Below are positions 36,181-48,694 of a stretch of DNA of 64,000 nucleotides, piece by piece; position 1 is the stretch's first letter; each line of letters starts with the position of its first letter. The stretch lies in contig BTRK01000001.1 of assembly GCA_036245805.1 (NCBI GenBank), forward strand, positions 28,279,087 to 28,343,086. Reading direction: 5' to 3'. Origin of the DNA: Pristionchus mayeri (lineage: Eukaryota; Nematoda; Chromadorea; Rhabditida; Neodiplogasteridae). A program made the translations under genes and the position numbers. The notes under the pieces are model-generated. The model had not been told where the DNA came from. It did not search any database and worked only from the letters and a program-made list of their open reading frames with translations.

Positions 36181-37240
36181 CCCATCGCACTCTGACTTTT
36201 CCACCTTTGCTCTTATTCATCAGCCCCCTACCCCACTAGTATTCCTATATCATAGTTGACTATATAAGAGAGACCTCACGAGAGAATCACCCATTTGAGG
36301 GGGTCCGTAGCGGTAAAAGCAAACGTCATCCTACCCTGATCTAAACGTGGTGCAGGGTATTTCAAATGATTATCTTTCAAACTGCGTTGATTCAATTCAT
36401 TTATCATGCAGATGTCGAAATAAGTGATGAGAGAGAGAAGTAAGATGAAATAAGACTACATGAAATACGATGCATCATCTAGGATGCAAAGAGAATAGCA
36501 TGGTATATTAAAGATTGGCATAGTTAGCAGGAAAGTGAATACGCGTTCTACGAGAAAGAGTTCACAATTCCTAGAAAGTATTACATGATTGGGGATGGAA
36601 TTCCACTGTGATACAATTCGATTAGAGATAAAATTGTGATAAAGATTGGATGAGGAACTATGCTTACGAAGTTGGAAATTGTTAGGTCTCCTGGGACGAG
36701 GAGGGGCAATACAGTCCATGTGAACACGTTGCGCTCCGAGTAACCCCCAGTTACCCCCCACTGACCCCACGGGTCTAGAACATTCACCTTTGAGAGAATT
36801 GTGCTTAAATTGGTTTCGTCGTGTTCAGCATGCAATTCTGCATCGAATCATATAAAATTTGTACTATTAAAAGTTTAAATATTTCGGTAAATAAATTTTT
36901 GAAGTTGTCGAAAAGAAAAAAATCACTTCCCGATGCTATCAGGGTATTAAGAGGCCGGATCTGAGAAGAGTCACCATTTGACCCATACCCCCCGGACATT
37001 CCGCCAAGATTTCCGATTCAGGCCTTGGCACTAATAGGACCTAGAGTGCTTAGGGTCTTTATTTGAAATTTAACAGCGGTACCCTCTATCTCGCGCAAAG
37101 TGGCGCGCGAGGAGCGGGTACAGTGAAAAATGATGAAAATTCATATTTTCTCAGCCGAACAAGGTGGACTCAAAAGTCCTTCTGTATTATGTTAGTGTAG
37201 CCCATAGCGCTCTGGGACACTATTGAAATCGAATTTATCC
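36180..37240. other. Palindrome centre (spacer)
   Basis: About 1 kb between the arms without inverted partner. It holds a retrotransposon relic (36456-36770); the remainder has no recognised gene. GGGGGTCCGTAGCGG near 36300 is unexplained. Confidence 0.5.
36456..36770 (-). pseudogene. Non-LTR retrotransposon RT C-terminal relic
   Basis: The minus-strand frame reads RPNNFQLRKHSSSSNLYHN, then FISNRIVSQWNSIPNHVI and NCELF. The pattern (FFxNRVVxxWNSLPxxVV....SFK) is the C-terminus of CR1/jockey-type reverse-transcriptase proteins. It is distinct from the elements at 39 and 51 kb. Confidence 0.55.
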
Positions 37241-37433
37241 TATGAACAGAGAGTAGGGGAGAGATGGAGCGAATAGTTCGCTGAGAACGAACTATTCGTG
37301 CCCCCTGGCAGAGGGTCTCGCTCGAGCGAATAGAGAGAGAAAGAGAGGCGAGGGAAAGGGAAGAGGGTGCGAATACCGACTATTCGTATTCGTACCGGAC
37401 TCCAGTCTGTCAGCTCCCATACATTTTACTAAT

Positions 37434-37770
37434 GCACGGCCCCCGGAGCATCGATATAAGGAAAGGGAAAACGTCCAGGGGCTATCCATGAAATTGCTTG
37501 AGCTGTACAAAAATATACTGCAGAATTACCGCTAAACATAGAAAAAATGCCTGAAATTCAGGGTTTTTGTTGATCGCCAACTGAGTTTGCAGTTTGGTTG
37601 GGGAAATTTCAGGGACATCGCTACGAGAAACATTCAACATTAGTGACGATCAGGCAACATTGGTGATAAATCAGGCAATATTGACTGTACATGATTTGAA
37701 CGCGCGCTCCTTTTCCTTGATGCTTGCGGACGTTTTATTTTTCCTTATGTCGATGCTTCGGGGGCCGTGC
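37434..37770. mobile_element. 337-bp MITE with 43-bp TIRs
   Basis: Ends GCACGGCCCCCGGAGCATCG and its complement with few changes. TAAT flanks both sides (37430-37433, 37771-37774) while the left palindrome arm has one TAAT and no insert, proving insertion and a 4-bp duplication. Superfamily not assigned. Confidence 0.88.
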
Positions 37771-37882
37771 TAATGTAGATGATCCTGAAGAGCTAGCAAC
37801 TGACATTTGCGCAATGGAGCGCCGTTCGCTTGAGAGTTGGCACATCAACTTGGGAGTTCTTTCATTGTAACCAGTCTGCGTT

Positions 37883-38820
37883 GACATATCTTTGCATACT
37901 CAACTCTTATTTCCAGGCTGTCTTGAGTTTCACTCCAAATCAACGTATAAGAGGTCATAGAATATGGATGAGAGTTCTCTCCCTATTTGAAACATATTTC
38001 AACCGGGCACGCGGTTGCTGAGAGTCCTTCTTTAACATTGAATAATGAATTGCTAACACGAGAAAAAGTCATTCTTTCCGAAGACTGATATTCTGATACT
38101 ATAATATATAGTGACGCCGCTCTTTTCCGACCTAGTTTGGGGAATCCTCTCACGTAAGCTTAGGCAACCGGGAGAGTCTTACCTAATTGGTACACATCAG
38201 GGGACACCACAGACAGATTTCCATTGTCTCGAATTATCTATTGTCAAAGTGTCCGCTCGTTGTGTGTTCCTACCAGGCGCAAGTCAAGTGTTCGGAGGCA
38301 GGAAATCTACTTCGATGCTCTACGGAGATCCGTCACGAAACCAGGGCAAGGACGGATGAATTCGCTCGAATAATATTGGCAATACTTTTGAAAAATATGA
38401 AAACACGGCATGAAAATATTGATCATTTAAATGTGCCAGTATATTAATATAAAAAAATGTGGAAAATTCCCCGATTGAGAAGGAGTAATAGCACAAATGT
38501 GGAATGAGATGCAAGTACTGATTGGTAATGAGATGTTCTGGCTATTCATCGTCATTGATCTGAGGAATTTATCGTTCTCATAGGGTGGAGATACGCTACA
38601 ATCTTCCGAGCCTGTGGTCGTGCTCCTCTTGAAGACCAATCACTTCCCTATTTTTCAACTCTTCGGATATCCTGTTCTCGTTTTCTCAGATTCATGTAAA
38701 ATATGAAAATTGAAATTAACCAAAAAGGCGTCGCGAACACATATTACCATATATCGACGAAATACTGTAATACTACAGAAATTGTTCATGGTCGAGCATA
38801 TACACAGCGAGGATTGCCAG
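37883..38820. other. Arm segment missing from left arm
   Basis: No recognised gene. Its last ~180 bp (TCGTTTTCTCAGATTCATGT...) match 63660-63840, so this belongs to the ancestral F-box upstream flank and was lost from the left arm. Confidence 0.5.
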
Positions 38821-39030
38821 AGGGTTGTAAAGGCTTTTACTTTATCCGTTCAAGCTAAATAGTTCATGTTCGAGCATATCCACAGGGATGATGGCCAGGA
38901 GGTTGTAATATCTCTTATCATTTAGGGAGGCGCTTCCATTCTATCGCGGTTTTACGATATGTCTCATCTGTCCATATAAATTGGATGCTTCCAATAAATG
39001 GCATACTCGAGGCGTATTCAGCATTCATAT

Positions 39031-41990
39031 ATTCAGCATTCCAATGTCTCTCTATTCTATGCAAATTGCCGATCGATTAGGTGCAAGACTCAATCTCTCT
39101 CGTTTCTCCTCGCGTCTTTTACATATCGCGTTCTCTCATTTTCTGAAACTTGGCTCGCTAGTAGCGATAGTGATTCCTTATTAATCAATAGCTATCATGA
39201 CTATTTTGTGTTTCGCAATGATCGAGAGATTTCTGATGATAGTGGCAGAGGCGGTGGTGTCGCCTTAATCGTTCATAGCTCCCTCTCTCCCGTTTTAATC
39301 TCTTCCTTTTCCTGTCCACTTATCGAAGCTATTACTGTAGACTTGTATCTGACTTTTACCAACAACCTTCCCTACCGCAAAATCAGGATAATTACCATTT
39401 ATCGCTCCCCATCCTCTCCCTCCCTTTCGCTTACCTCTCTTGTAAATTATTTATCCCTCCTCGCTAATGACAGTTTTCCGTGTATAATTTTAGGTGATTT
39501 TAATCTACCCCAAGTAAATTGGCTTACCTTTTCATCTCCTACTCAAAATGACCTATTGAGTTTTATGACAACCGTTTTAATCAATATGTTACTTTTCCTA
39601 CCCGTTGTCTAAGCTTTCTAGACTTGGTGTTCTGTAATTATGACATTATCCATAATGTATCTCCTTCCATTCCGCTTAGTGACCATATTAGTGTAAATTT
39701 TGACCTCCGTATCCCTTCTCCTCCTCCACGCCAATACACTCCCTCTAGAATGTACAGATTAGCTGACTGGCATTCCCTTAATGAAAACATTTTTTATCAC
39801 GATTGGACCATTGCTCTTAGAGATTTGAACGCGAATGATGCCAACATTTATTTCACCAATTTTATTAATGACCTTCTTGATTCTTACGTCCCCCTCTCTA
39901 GGCCCTCTGAGCTCTCCAAATATCCCAAGAATTTTAGGATTTTATATGGCAAAAGCCATAATTTAGCTCGTATCGCTCCTAACAGTGTAGCATCAATTCG
40001 AATGCATAATCGTTTCAAGTCTGCGCTTAATCGTTTTCATTGTTACATAGAGAGTAAAATCGTAGCCTCTTCGAATTCCAAATCCTTTTATCAATTTTGT
40101 AGTGGTAAACTGAGCTCCCCTAAACTTACTCCCTCCGCGATAATAGATAATTCTGGTACTACTCTTCTTACTAATGATGATAAGTGTGTTGCCTTTTCTC
40201 AGTTTTTCTCTTCTGTTTTCTCCCACCCAATGAATTGTCCTCTCCCGCTCCTTACACCATCTCTTACGTTTGACCTCTCAACTATTTCCCACCTAGATAT
40301 TTTATGTGCATTTCGTAGTCTATCACCTAAAGTTAATATTACTCCTGATAATATTCCCAGCATCGTCCTTTCTAAATGCAAATTATCCCTCCTTTCTCCC
40401 CTCTCTATTATATATAATAAGTCCCTTCTTACCTGCGATGTCCCTATCTTATGGAAACAAGCTTTGGTCAAACCCATTCCAAAGAAAACCAGTAACTCCA
40501 TATCAGACTTTCGGCCTATCTCGTTCACTTCCTCTGTATGCAAAGTTTTTGAGAAAATACTTATCGAGAAGATCACCACTTTTCTAGATGTAAATAACCT
40601 CTTTGATCCACGACAATCAGGATTTCGTAATAGTAGATCCACCTCCTCGAATCTTGCTGAAACCTTTTCCCATTATCTTAGAATCTCTAAAAATGGTTCC
40701 CCTTTTGATACTGTGTATATTGATTTTAAGAAAGCGTTCGATAGCATAGACCATAGGCTATTGTTATTCAAATTGTCCCAGTTAGGCATCTCTGACCACC
40801 TTGTATCGTGGTTTCATTCCTACCTTTCCAACAGAACCCAATCCGTTTTTATAGACTCATCTATTTCTCCCCCTCTCCTTATGAGATCGGGAGTTCCGCA
40901 GGGATCCTGCTTAGGTCCTCTCCTCTTCATTCTATTCATTAATGATATTAGTTCCCAATTCCCAATGACCATTCACTATTCCGTGTATGCAGATGACCTC
41001 AAATTGTATGCTGAAGTGCCCAAATATTCTGACGATCTTCAAAATGCATTAGACTCGGTCTCCTCTTGGTCCTCTCAATGGAATTTAGGTATCTCTGAGA
41101 CCAAATGTCATATTGTACATTTCGGCTTGCATAATCCCCGTAGATCGTACTTTATTAATGGGGTTCTCCTCAATGAGCCCACTGTAAAAGAGAAGAATGT
41201 AACAAAAGTAATCGTTAAAGAATTAGGTGTCCATTTCTCCCCCAATCTCTCTTTCTCTTATCATATACAAAAGATTGTTGCTAAGGCCCGCTCCAAAATT
41301 AACCTCATGTTTAAGTCATTTCATAGTAAATGCCCCACCATTTACAAGAAAGCCTATACAACATTTGTTCTTCCTACCCTTGAATATTGTTCAGTTATTT
41401 GGAACCCATCCCATTCTGTCGAATTGACTAAGGAACTAGAAAAAGTACAACGTGACTTCTCTCGTAGGCTTTACTCCCGGTGCGTTCTTCCTCATGTACC
41501 TTATTTTGAACGAATGCAATTTCTTGAATTAACAACTCTTGAAAGCCGTAGAACCGTAACCGATATTGTGTTCCTTCATTCCATTCTTTTCTTCTCTTCT
41601 TATCCCTGCCCCTCTCACCCGCCCTCTCCGTAATGGTCACCCTCTTCGAATAACCTTACCCTTTATCGTATTCCCTCCGAAGTCGTATTCCACACTCGTA
41701 TCTAGATCCATTTCCTTTTGGAATTCTCTTACCACAGATTTTGTTGTTCTCCCACATAATTCCTTCCGTTCTCTCATCTCCTCACAGCCCCCTCTATCAT
41801 TTCCCAAATCCGTTATCCATAATTGGCTACATCAATGAGAACCCACCCCTTCCCTTCTATACCCTTGCTGCAAGCAAACCCGATTCGACCACATCGACGG
41901 ACCTCCGTTTTTCGACACCATTCCACAATGATATCTTGAATATTCCCACATGAACGGAATAAATAATTGAATTGAATTGAATTGAATTGA
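39031..41990 (+). mobile_element. CR1-like non-LTR retrotransposon
   Basis: About 2.96 kb, plus strand, inserted in the right palindrome arm between CATTCATAT and TATGTATGC; TAT may be the duplication. It starts inside the endonuclease domain and has a 3' AATAAA followed by a tail of five AATTG units. An 11-nt repeat of flank (ATTCAGCATTC) sits at the 5' junction. The left arm keeps the empty site. Confidence 0.88.
39040..41633 (+). pseudogene. Endonuclease-reverse transcriptase frame, one frameshift
   Basis: The N-terminal part (to 39612) is an AP-type endonuclease: ANCRSI, SETWL, GGGVALIV, IYRSP, LGDFNLP; the SDH motif follows in the next frame. A single-base loss near 39570 separates it from the 39624-41633 frame. 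That frame holds a complete reverse transcriptase with FRPIS, QSGFR, DFKKAFDSIDH, GVPQGSCLGPLLF and catalytic YADDLKLY (about 40985-41010), then the WNPSHS C-terminal region. The start of the endonuclease is truncated. No gag-like ORF1 is present. It copied itself into the palindrome recently enough to remain almost open. Confidence 0.85.
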
Positions 41991-42133
41991 TATGTATGCT
42001 CGCAAATGTCACTTGCTCCTTCGAGAGCTTATTTCTCCGATTCCGATATTGTCATTGTTGTTTATCCACCCGGCGTTCTAATAACAAGCTTGACGATTTG
42101 AACCATTATTAAATTCCAGATTCAGAGACGACA

Positions 42134-43369
42134 TGGACATCCAAGAACAAATCGACCAAGTACCCGAGGTAATTAAATTCAAAATTTAAAAAAAAAATCA
42201 TTCGAGTTATTTTCAGGCCACGATGCATTCGCTCCCTTCTGAGATTCTATCGAAGATCGTCAGAACTCTGAATCTGAGGGATCGAATCAGCCTCCGTTCT
42301 GTGGACAAATATATCAATCGAGTTGAGGAGATTGCTGGTTACCGCAAGTTCGGACTCATATTCTATGATTCGGTAAGTAAATTGCAACTTGCACAACTCA
42401 AAGAATCCGAAAGGTTGGAGTAGAGTGTTTTATTCCAGGATATCGGAATCGAAATTACTGAAGAATTGGATGGTGAGGAGGAACCTCGAACGATGCGAAT
42501 TGACATCTCAACGACTGATCTCGGCAAGTATTTCATGCGAGGAGAAGCCGATGAGCTCGCCATCCGACTAGTACACTTTCTATTTCAGGGAGTGCTCACA
42601 GACGAAACTGCTCGAATGCTGTACAATTCCTTCAAGACCCTTCACTTCGGAAAGTTGACTGTTCATCTCGAAAAGGATTCCGCATGCAGGTCAGAATTCT
42701 GATTCCAGAATGACGTTGACGTTGTCTCCTTCAGATTCGTCGAGAGCTTCATTCGAGAGCATCCGTGCATTGAGCACCTGGAAATATCCATGAGTGATTT
42801 CGAAGGAGACATCGAGAGGGTGAAGGAGATGCTCCTCACCCTGCCTCCGATGACCACTTACAGAGTACTCGCACACGGAGTGAGTACCGTATCTGTTTGT
42901 AATGTTTCATACTTAGCAGACTATAATTACTAAAGTTATCATCTTACCTCTTCATTTACAGCGTCCGGTGATCACGGATGAGACGTTGCTTCACTTGGTC
43001 AGGAATTCATCCAAGAATGTCGACCTTCGTTCTGGTACTAAACCTGCCGAGATTACTGCAATCGGATTATACGAAGCATTCGAGGTTCGAATTTCCATTT
43101 CAATTTGGGTTTCGATAAATCAATAAAGCCTAGAACTTTCTGTAATTTTTTTTCAGATCGTAGATGCTTCACCGGTGGAACGAAGAGTGAATTTTACGAT
43201 ATCGAGAGATGAATTTCGCAGTTGGCTTCATATGATCGATTTGTCGGGATTCTCAGTTAACAAGAAACGAAAAATTCTCACCGACTATAATTCGGGGACC
43301 ACCGTTGATTTCTCTGCCCGTTGTCCCTATTCTATGTTCTGTATCTCCATCAAATCAGATTTGTGTTAG
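42134..43369 (+). CDS. F-box protein, full-length
   Basis: Exons: 42134-42169, 42217-42372, 42439-42689, 42735-42879, 42962-43084 and 43157-43369; 924 nt, 307 aa. All junctions are GT-AG and phases agree. The F-box lies at about residues 16-55 (SLPSEILSKIVRTLNLRDRI, then LRSVDKYINRVEE), the motif that binds Skp1 in SCF ubiquitin ligases. The rest is a variable region of the kind seen in nematode F-box families (FVESFIREHPCIEHLEIS, then RPVITDETLLHLVRNSS), which would select the substrate. The F-box assignment is firm; the substrate is unknown. It is the parental form of the shortened copy at 34561-35430. Ends SIKSDLC. Confidence 0.9.
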
Positions 43370-43577
43370 TAACTAGGAAAAATGATATTTAAGTACGAAA
43401 TATAAGCTTATCATAGTTGATATTGTAATTGTTTTTGAACCAGAATGAATATTTTTCCTGAATACTGCACAGAATTTCGCGCTTCGCTCTAAACTGTCGG
43501 ACAGTAGTATTTTCCCAAATAATTCATTGTAAAATGCTATCTTTTGCTGCGGCCAGAGAAGCCAGGAATGATCTATT

Positions 43578-46500
43578 GGATTCTCCGGGTAAAATTAGGT
43601 GGGGTTCATGTTGACCACTTTTCATATCTCTTACCCTTCAGTATCGATTTACTAAGTAAGTTCCCGAACATAGTCGTTTTTTCGAGAAAAACACATTTTC
43701 ATTCATAACTCGCTTCAAAATGGTCCCTTCGAGAATTTAAAAAGTGAAATCGACAGCTCTCAAAGAGACGGATAAAAAGTTCTAGGAGGTTGAAAGTGGT
43801 ACATCTTACCGTTTTTAAGATATTCGACAAAAACTGAAAAAAACCGACAACAATTATTATCCTTCGCAAGTTTTAGTGTGTACAAGTCATTTTTGCGATA
43901 ATTTCGCCATATTATACTGCACAGAATTTCGCGCTTCGCTCTAAACTGTCGGACAGTAGTATTTTCCCAAATAATTTATTGTAAAATGCTATCTTTTGCT
44001 GCGGCCAGAGAAGCCAGGAATGATCTATTGCAGTACTTTCCGTGGAAAATTGAGTTGTAATTCTCCATTTATATATCGATAATTAAGTCGAGTGAAAGGA
44101 ATGGCCATGAACACTAATTGTGCATTGCTGGTGCATTTTGGGTTGAGAACAGCAGAGAAGCATTTGCTTTATTGTAGTCTGAAGCACACTTTTTCATATT
44201 CAAATTCCGAATATGAAACAAATAGAGCAAGTGGAATTGAATGAAAATGCAGAGTATAGTCGAGTTTTGTTACGTAGGTCAAGCTTTTAGGCATTTCATT
44301 CTCGACTATTCAAAGTCTGAGCAGTCTCGAATTCTGTACTCCGCAATGGGCAACGATATGTAATGTTCGCAGGGGTACTGGAAGTCTCTAGTCTATTCTA
44401 GTTCCACGCAGAGTGTCGCAGAATGGGTTGAAATCGTCAATCTATGTAACATCCCTTTAACACGGGTCTCCTGTAAAAATGTAGGAAAACGGCACGATTT
44501 TGCTACTAGGAAATATTTTATGTCACGGATTTCGATCAAACTTGGTTGATAGACATCATGGGGGGGGGGGTCCGAAGAAGGTCTATCCGCTTGGTTTGGC
44601 CAAATTTGCACTTTATCGATTTTTTTGACCTACCCCGTCCAATTGCCGTAAATCGGTCAATTTTGATCGTACAGTGAACTTTTTTTTTGCATTTTGCTCG
44701 TATTCACGAGCCTACAAATTTGTCAACATCTTCCAAAGAGACGGAAGACGTTTTCATGGTCATTTATCCCAAAAACTGATTTTCCGACCCAGAAATCGAT
44801 CGAATTTCATACTGTAGTATGAAATCCAATGATTTTTATTTTAAATATGGATTCTCCGGGTAAAATTAGGTGGGGTTCATGTTGACCACTTTTCATATCT
44901 CTTACCCTTCAGTATCGATTTACTAAGTAAGTTCCCGAACATAGTCGTTTTTTCGAGAAAAACACATTTTCATTCATAACTCGCTTCAAAATGGTCCCTT
45001 CGAGAATTTAAAAAGTGAAATCGACAGCTCTCAAAGAGACGGATAAAAAGTTCTAGGAGGTTGAAAGTGGTACATCTTACCGTTTTTAAGATATTCGACA
45101 AAAACTGAAAAAAACCGACAACAATTATTATCCTTCGCAAGTTTTAGTGTGTACAAGTCATTTTTGCGATAATTTCGCCATATTATACTGCACAGAATTT
45201 CGCGCTTCGCTCTAAACTGTCGGACAGTAGTATTTTCCCAAATAATTTATTGTAAAATGCTATCTTTTGCTGCGGCCAGAGAAGCCAGGAATGATCTATT
45301 GCAGTACTTTCCGTGGAAAATTGAGTTGTAATTCTCCATTTATATATCGATAATTAAGTCGAGTGAAAGGAATGGCCATGAACACTAATTGTGCATTGCT
45401 GGTGCATTTTGGGTTGAGAACAGCAGAGAAGCATTTGCTTTATTGTAGTCTGAAGCACACTTTTTCATATTCAAATTCCGAATATGAAACAAATAGAGCA
45501 AGTGGAATTGAATGAAAATGCAGAGTATAGTCGAGTTTTGTTACGTAGGTCAAGCTTTTAGGCATTTCATTCTCGACTATTCAAAGTCTGAGCAGTCTCG
45601 AATTCTGTACTCCGCAATGGGCAACGATATGTAATGTTCGCAGGGGTACTGGAAGTCTCTAGTCTATTCTAGTTCCACGCAGAGTGTCGCAGAATGGGTT
45701 GAAATCGTCAATCTATGTAACATCCCTTTAACACGGGTCTCCTGTAAAAATGTAGGAAAACGGCACGATTTTGCTACTAGGAAATATTTTATGTCACGGA
45801 TTTCGATCAAACTTGGTTGATAGACATCATGGGGGGGGGGGGGGGTCCGAAGAAGGTCTATCCGCTTGGTTTGGCCAAATTTGCACTTTATCGATTTTTT
45901 TGACCTACCCCGTCCAATTGCCGTAAATCGGTCAATTTTGATCGTACAGTGAACTTTTTTTTTGCATTTTGCTCGTATTCACGAGCCTACAAATTTGTCA
46001 ACATCTTCCAAAGAGACGGAAGACGTTTTCATGGTCATTTATCCCAAAAACTGATTTTCCGACCCAGAAATCGATCGAATTTCATACTGTAGTATGAAAT
46101 CCAATGATTTTTATTTTAAATATGGATTCTCCGGGTAAAATTAGGTGGGGTTCATGTTGACCACTTTTCATATCTCTTACCCTTCAGTATCGATTTACTA
46201 AGTAAGTTCCCGAACATAGTCGTTTTTTCGAGAAAAACACATTTTCATTCATAACTCGCTTCAAAATGGTCCCTTCGAGAATTTAAAAAGTGAAATCGAC
46301 AGCTCTCAAAGAGACGGATAAAAAGTTCTAGGAGGTTGAAAGTGGTACATCTTACCGTTTTTAAGATATTCGACAAAAACTGAAAAAAACCGACAACAAT
46401 TATTATCCTTCGCAAGTTTTAGTGTGTACAAGTCATTTTTGCGATAATTTCGCCATATTATACTGCACAGAATTTCGCGCTTCGCTCTAAACTGTCGGAC

Positions 46501-48232
46501 AGTAGTATTTTCCCAAATAATTTATTGTAAAATGCTATCTTTTGCTGCGGCCAGAGAAGCCAGGAATGATCTATTGCAGTACTTTCCGTGGAAAATTGAG
46601 TTGTAATTCTCCATTTATATATCGATAATTAAGTCGAGTGAAAGGAATGGCCATGAACACTAATTGTGCATTGCTGGTGCATTTTGGGTTGAGAACAGCA
46701 GAGAAGCATTTGCTTTATTGTAGTCTGAAGCACACTTTTTCATATTCAAATTCCGAATATGAAACAAATAGAGCAAGTGGAATTGAATGAAAATGCAGAG
46801 TATAGTCGAGTTTTGTTACGTAGGTCAAGCTTTTAGGCATTTCATTCTCGACTATTCAAAGTCTGAGCAGTCTCGAATTCTGTACTCCGCAATGGGCAAC
46901 GATATGTAATGTTCGCAGGGGTACTGGAAGTCTCTAGTCTATTCTAGTTCCACGCAGAGTGTCGCAGAATGGGTTGAAATCGTCAATCTATGTAACATCC
47001 CTTTAACACGGGTCTCCTGTAAAAATGTAGGAAAACGGCACGATTTTGCTACTAGGAAATATTTTATGTCACGGATTTCGATCAAACTTGGTTGATAGAC
47101 ATCATGGGGGGGGGGGGGGTCCGAAGAAGGTCTATCCGCTTGGTTTGGCCAAATTTGCACTTTATCGATTTTTTTGACCTACCCCGTCCAATTGCCGTAA
47201 ATCGGTCAATTTTGATCGTACAGTGAACTTTTTTTTTGCATTTTGCTCGTATTCACGAGCCTACAAATTTGTCAACATCTTCCAAAGAGACGGAAGACGT
47301 TTTCATGGTCATTTATCCCAAAAACTGATTTTCCGACCCAGAAATCGATCGAATTTCATACTGTAGTATGAAATCCAATGATTTTTATTTTAAATATGGA
47401 TTCTCCGGGTAAAATTAGGTGGGGTTCATGTTGACCACTTTTCATATCTCTTACCCTTCAGTATCGATTTACTAAGTAAGTTCCCGAACATAGTCGTTTT
47501 TTCGAGAAAAACACATTTTCATTCATAACTCGCTTCAAAATGGTCCCTTCGAGAATTTAAAAAGTGAAATCGACAGCTCTCAAAGAGACGGATAAAAAGT
47601 TCTAGGAGGTTGAAAGTGGTACATCTTACCGTTTTTAAGATATTCGACAAAAACTGAAAAAAACCGACAACAATTATTATCCTTCGCAAGTTTTAGTGTG
47701 TACAAGTCATTTTTGCGATAATTTCGCCATATTATACTGCACAGAATTTCGCGCTTCGCTCTAAACTGTCGGACAGTAGTATTTTCCCAAATAATTTATT
47801 GTAAAATGCTATCTTTTGCTGCGGCCAGAGAAGCCAGGAATGATCTATTGCAGTACTTTCCGTGGAAAATTGAGTTGTAATTCTCCATTTATATATCGAT
47901 AATTAAGTCGAGTGAAAGGAATGGCCATGAACACTAATTGTGCATTGCTGGTGCATTTTGGGTTGAGAACAGCAGAGAAGCATTTGCTTTATTGTAGTCT
48001 GAAGCACACTTTTTCATATTCAAATTCCGAATATGAAACAAATAGAGCAAGTGGAATTGAATGAAAATGCAGAGTATAGTCGAGTTTTGTTACGTAGGTC
48101 AAGCTTTTAGGCATTTCATTCTCGACTATTCAAAGTCTGAGCAGTCTCGAATTCTGTACTCCGCAATGGGCAACGATATGTAATGTTCGCAGGGGTACTG
48201 GAAGTCTCTAGTCTTTTCTAGTTCCACGCAGA
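43578..48232. repeat. Tandem array, ~1,270-bp unit, 3.7 copies
   Basis: Units start at GGATTCTCCGGGTAAAATTA: 43578, 44849, 46124 and 47398. Periods are 1271, 1275 and 1274, and the differences equal the lengths of one poly-G run (11, 15, 14). The fourth copy stops near 48232. Each unit contains ~190 bp identical to the F-box 3' flank of the palindrome (TACTGCACAGAATTTCGCGC...). Copies look almost identical otherwise, so the array is very young or is being homogenised. Short minus-strand frames (44393-44611, 46939-47160) cross the poly-G and are not credible genes. Confidence 0.93.
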
Positions 48233-48694
48233 ATGTCAGATCTGAATTTGCATAGGTTTTTTTATGTCGGATTATTGTACACATGATCGCGCAGATGAAA
48301 ATGTTTACAAAAATCACATTTTTTTTCCAAATTTCCTATCTTATTTTGGAAAAATAGAGGGCGTAGCTTAGCTACGCCCCTATGGGAAAAATTCCGACCG
48401 CAACAATACCAACCCAACAGGCACAACCCCAAACCTGGTTCAATTTGTACTGGTGCTAAAACCAGGAGTAAAAGAGTGCAGTCGCCGGCTGGAAACAGCG
48501 GGAAAATGTTCCGTTATGATATGGATGCATGCTCAGAAAATACACATGCGAATGTTCCGCGAATTGAAAAATGTGCTGAAGGCGAAACATTTTATTTTAT
48601 TTTTAATACTTTCATCGTATATGTACAACCGAAGGACGAGTTTGTAAGAAAATATGACAGCTCACGATCGTATTCCCCGCTATAGCAGTTATGT
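48233..48694. other. Spacer, one perfect hairpin
   Basis: Between the array and the secreted-protein gene. Contains the hairpin at 48359-48379 and no supported gene. Confidence 0.4.
48359..48379. repeat. Perfect 10-bp-stem hairpin
   Basis: GGGCGTAGCT, T, AGCTACGCCC. Stem of 10 bp with one-base loop. Function unknown. Confidence 0.7.

Larger units (their letters stand above)
37240..44196. repeat. Right arm of large palindrome
   Basis: Pairs with 34186-36180. Insertions relative to the left arm are the MITE (37434-37770) and the retrotransposon (39031-41990). A ~0.9-kb segment (about 37883-38820) is also missing from the left arm. The outer part (beyond 43577) is broken by the first unit boundary of the tandem array. 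A 45-bp motif (TCGAGCATAT..CACAG) is duplicated at about 38790 and 38865. Confidence 0.88.

Noticed and set aside
44393..44611. 72-codon minus frame repeated in the tandem array
   Set aside because: Crosses a poly-G run of variable length (11, 15, 14), so the frame changes between units.
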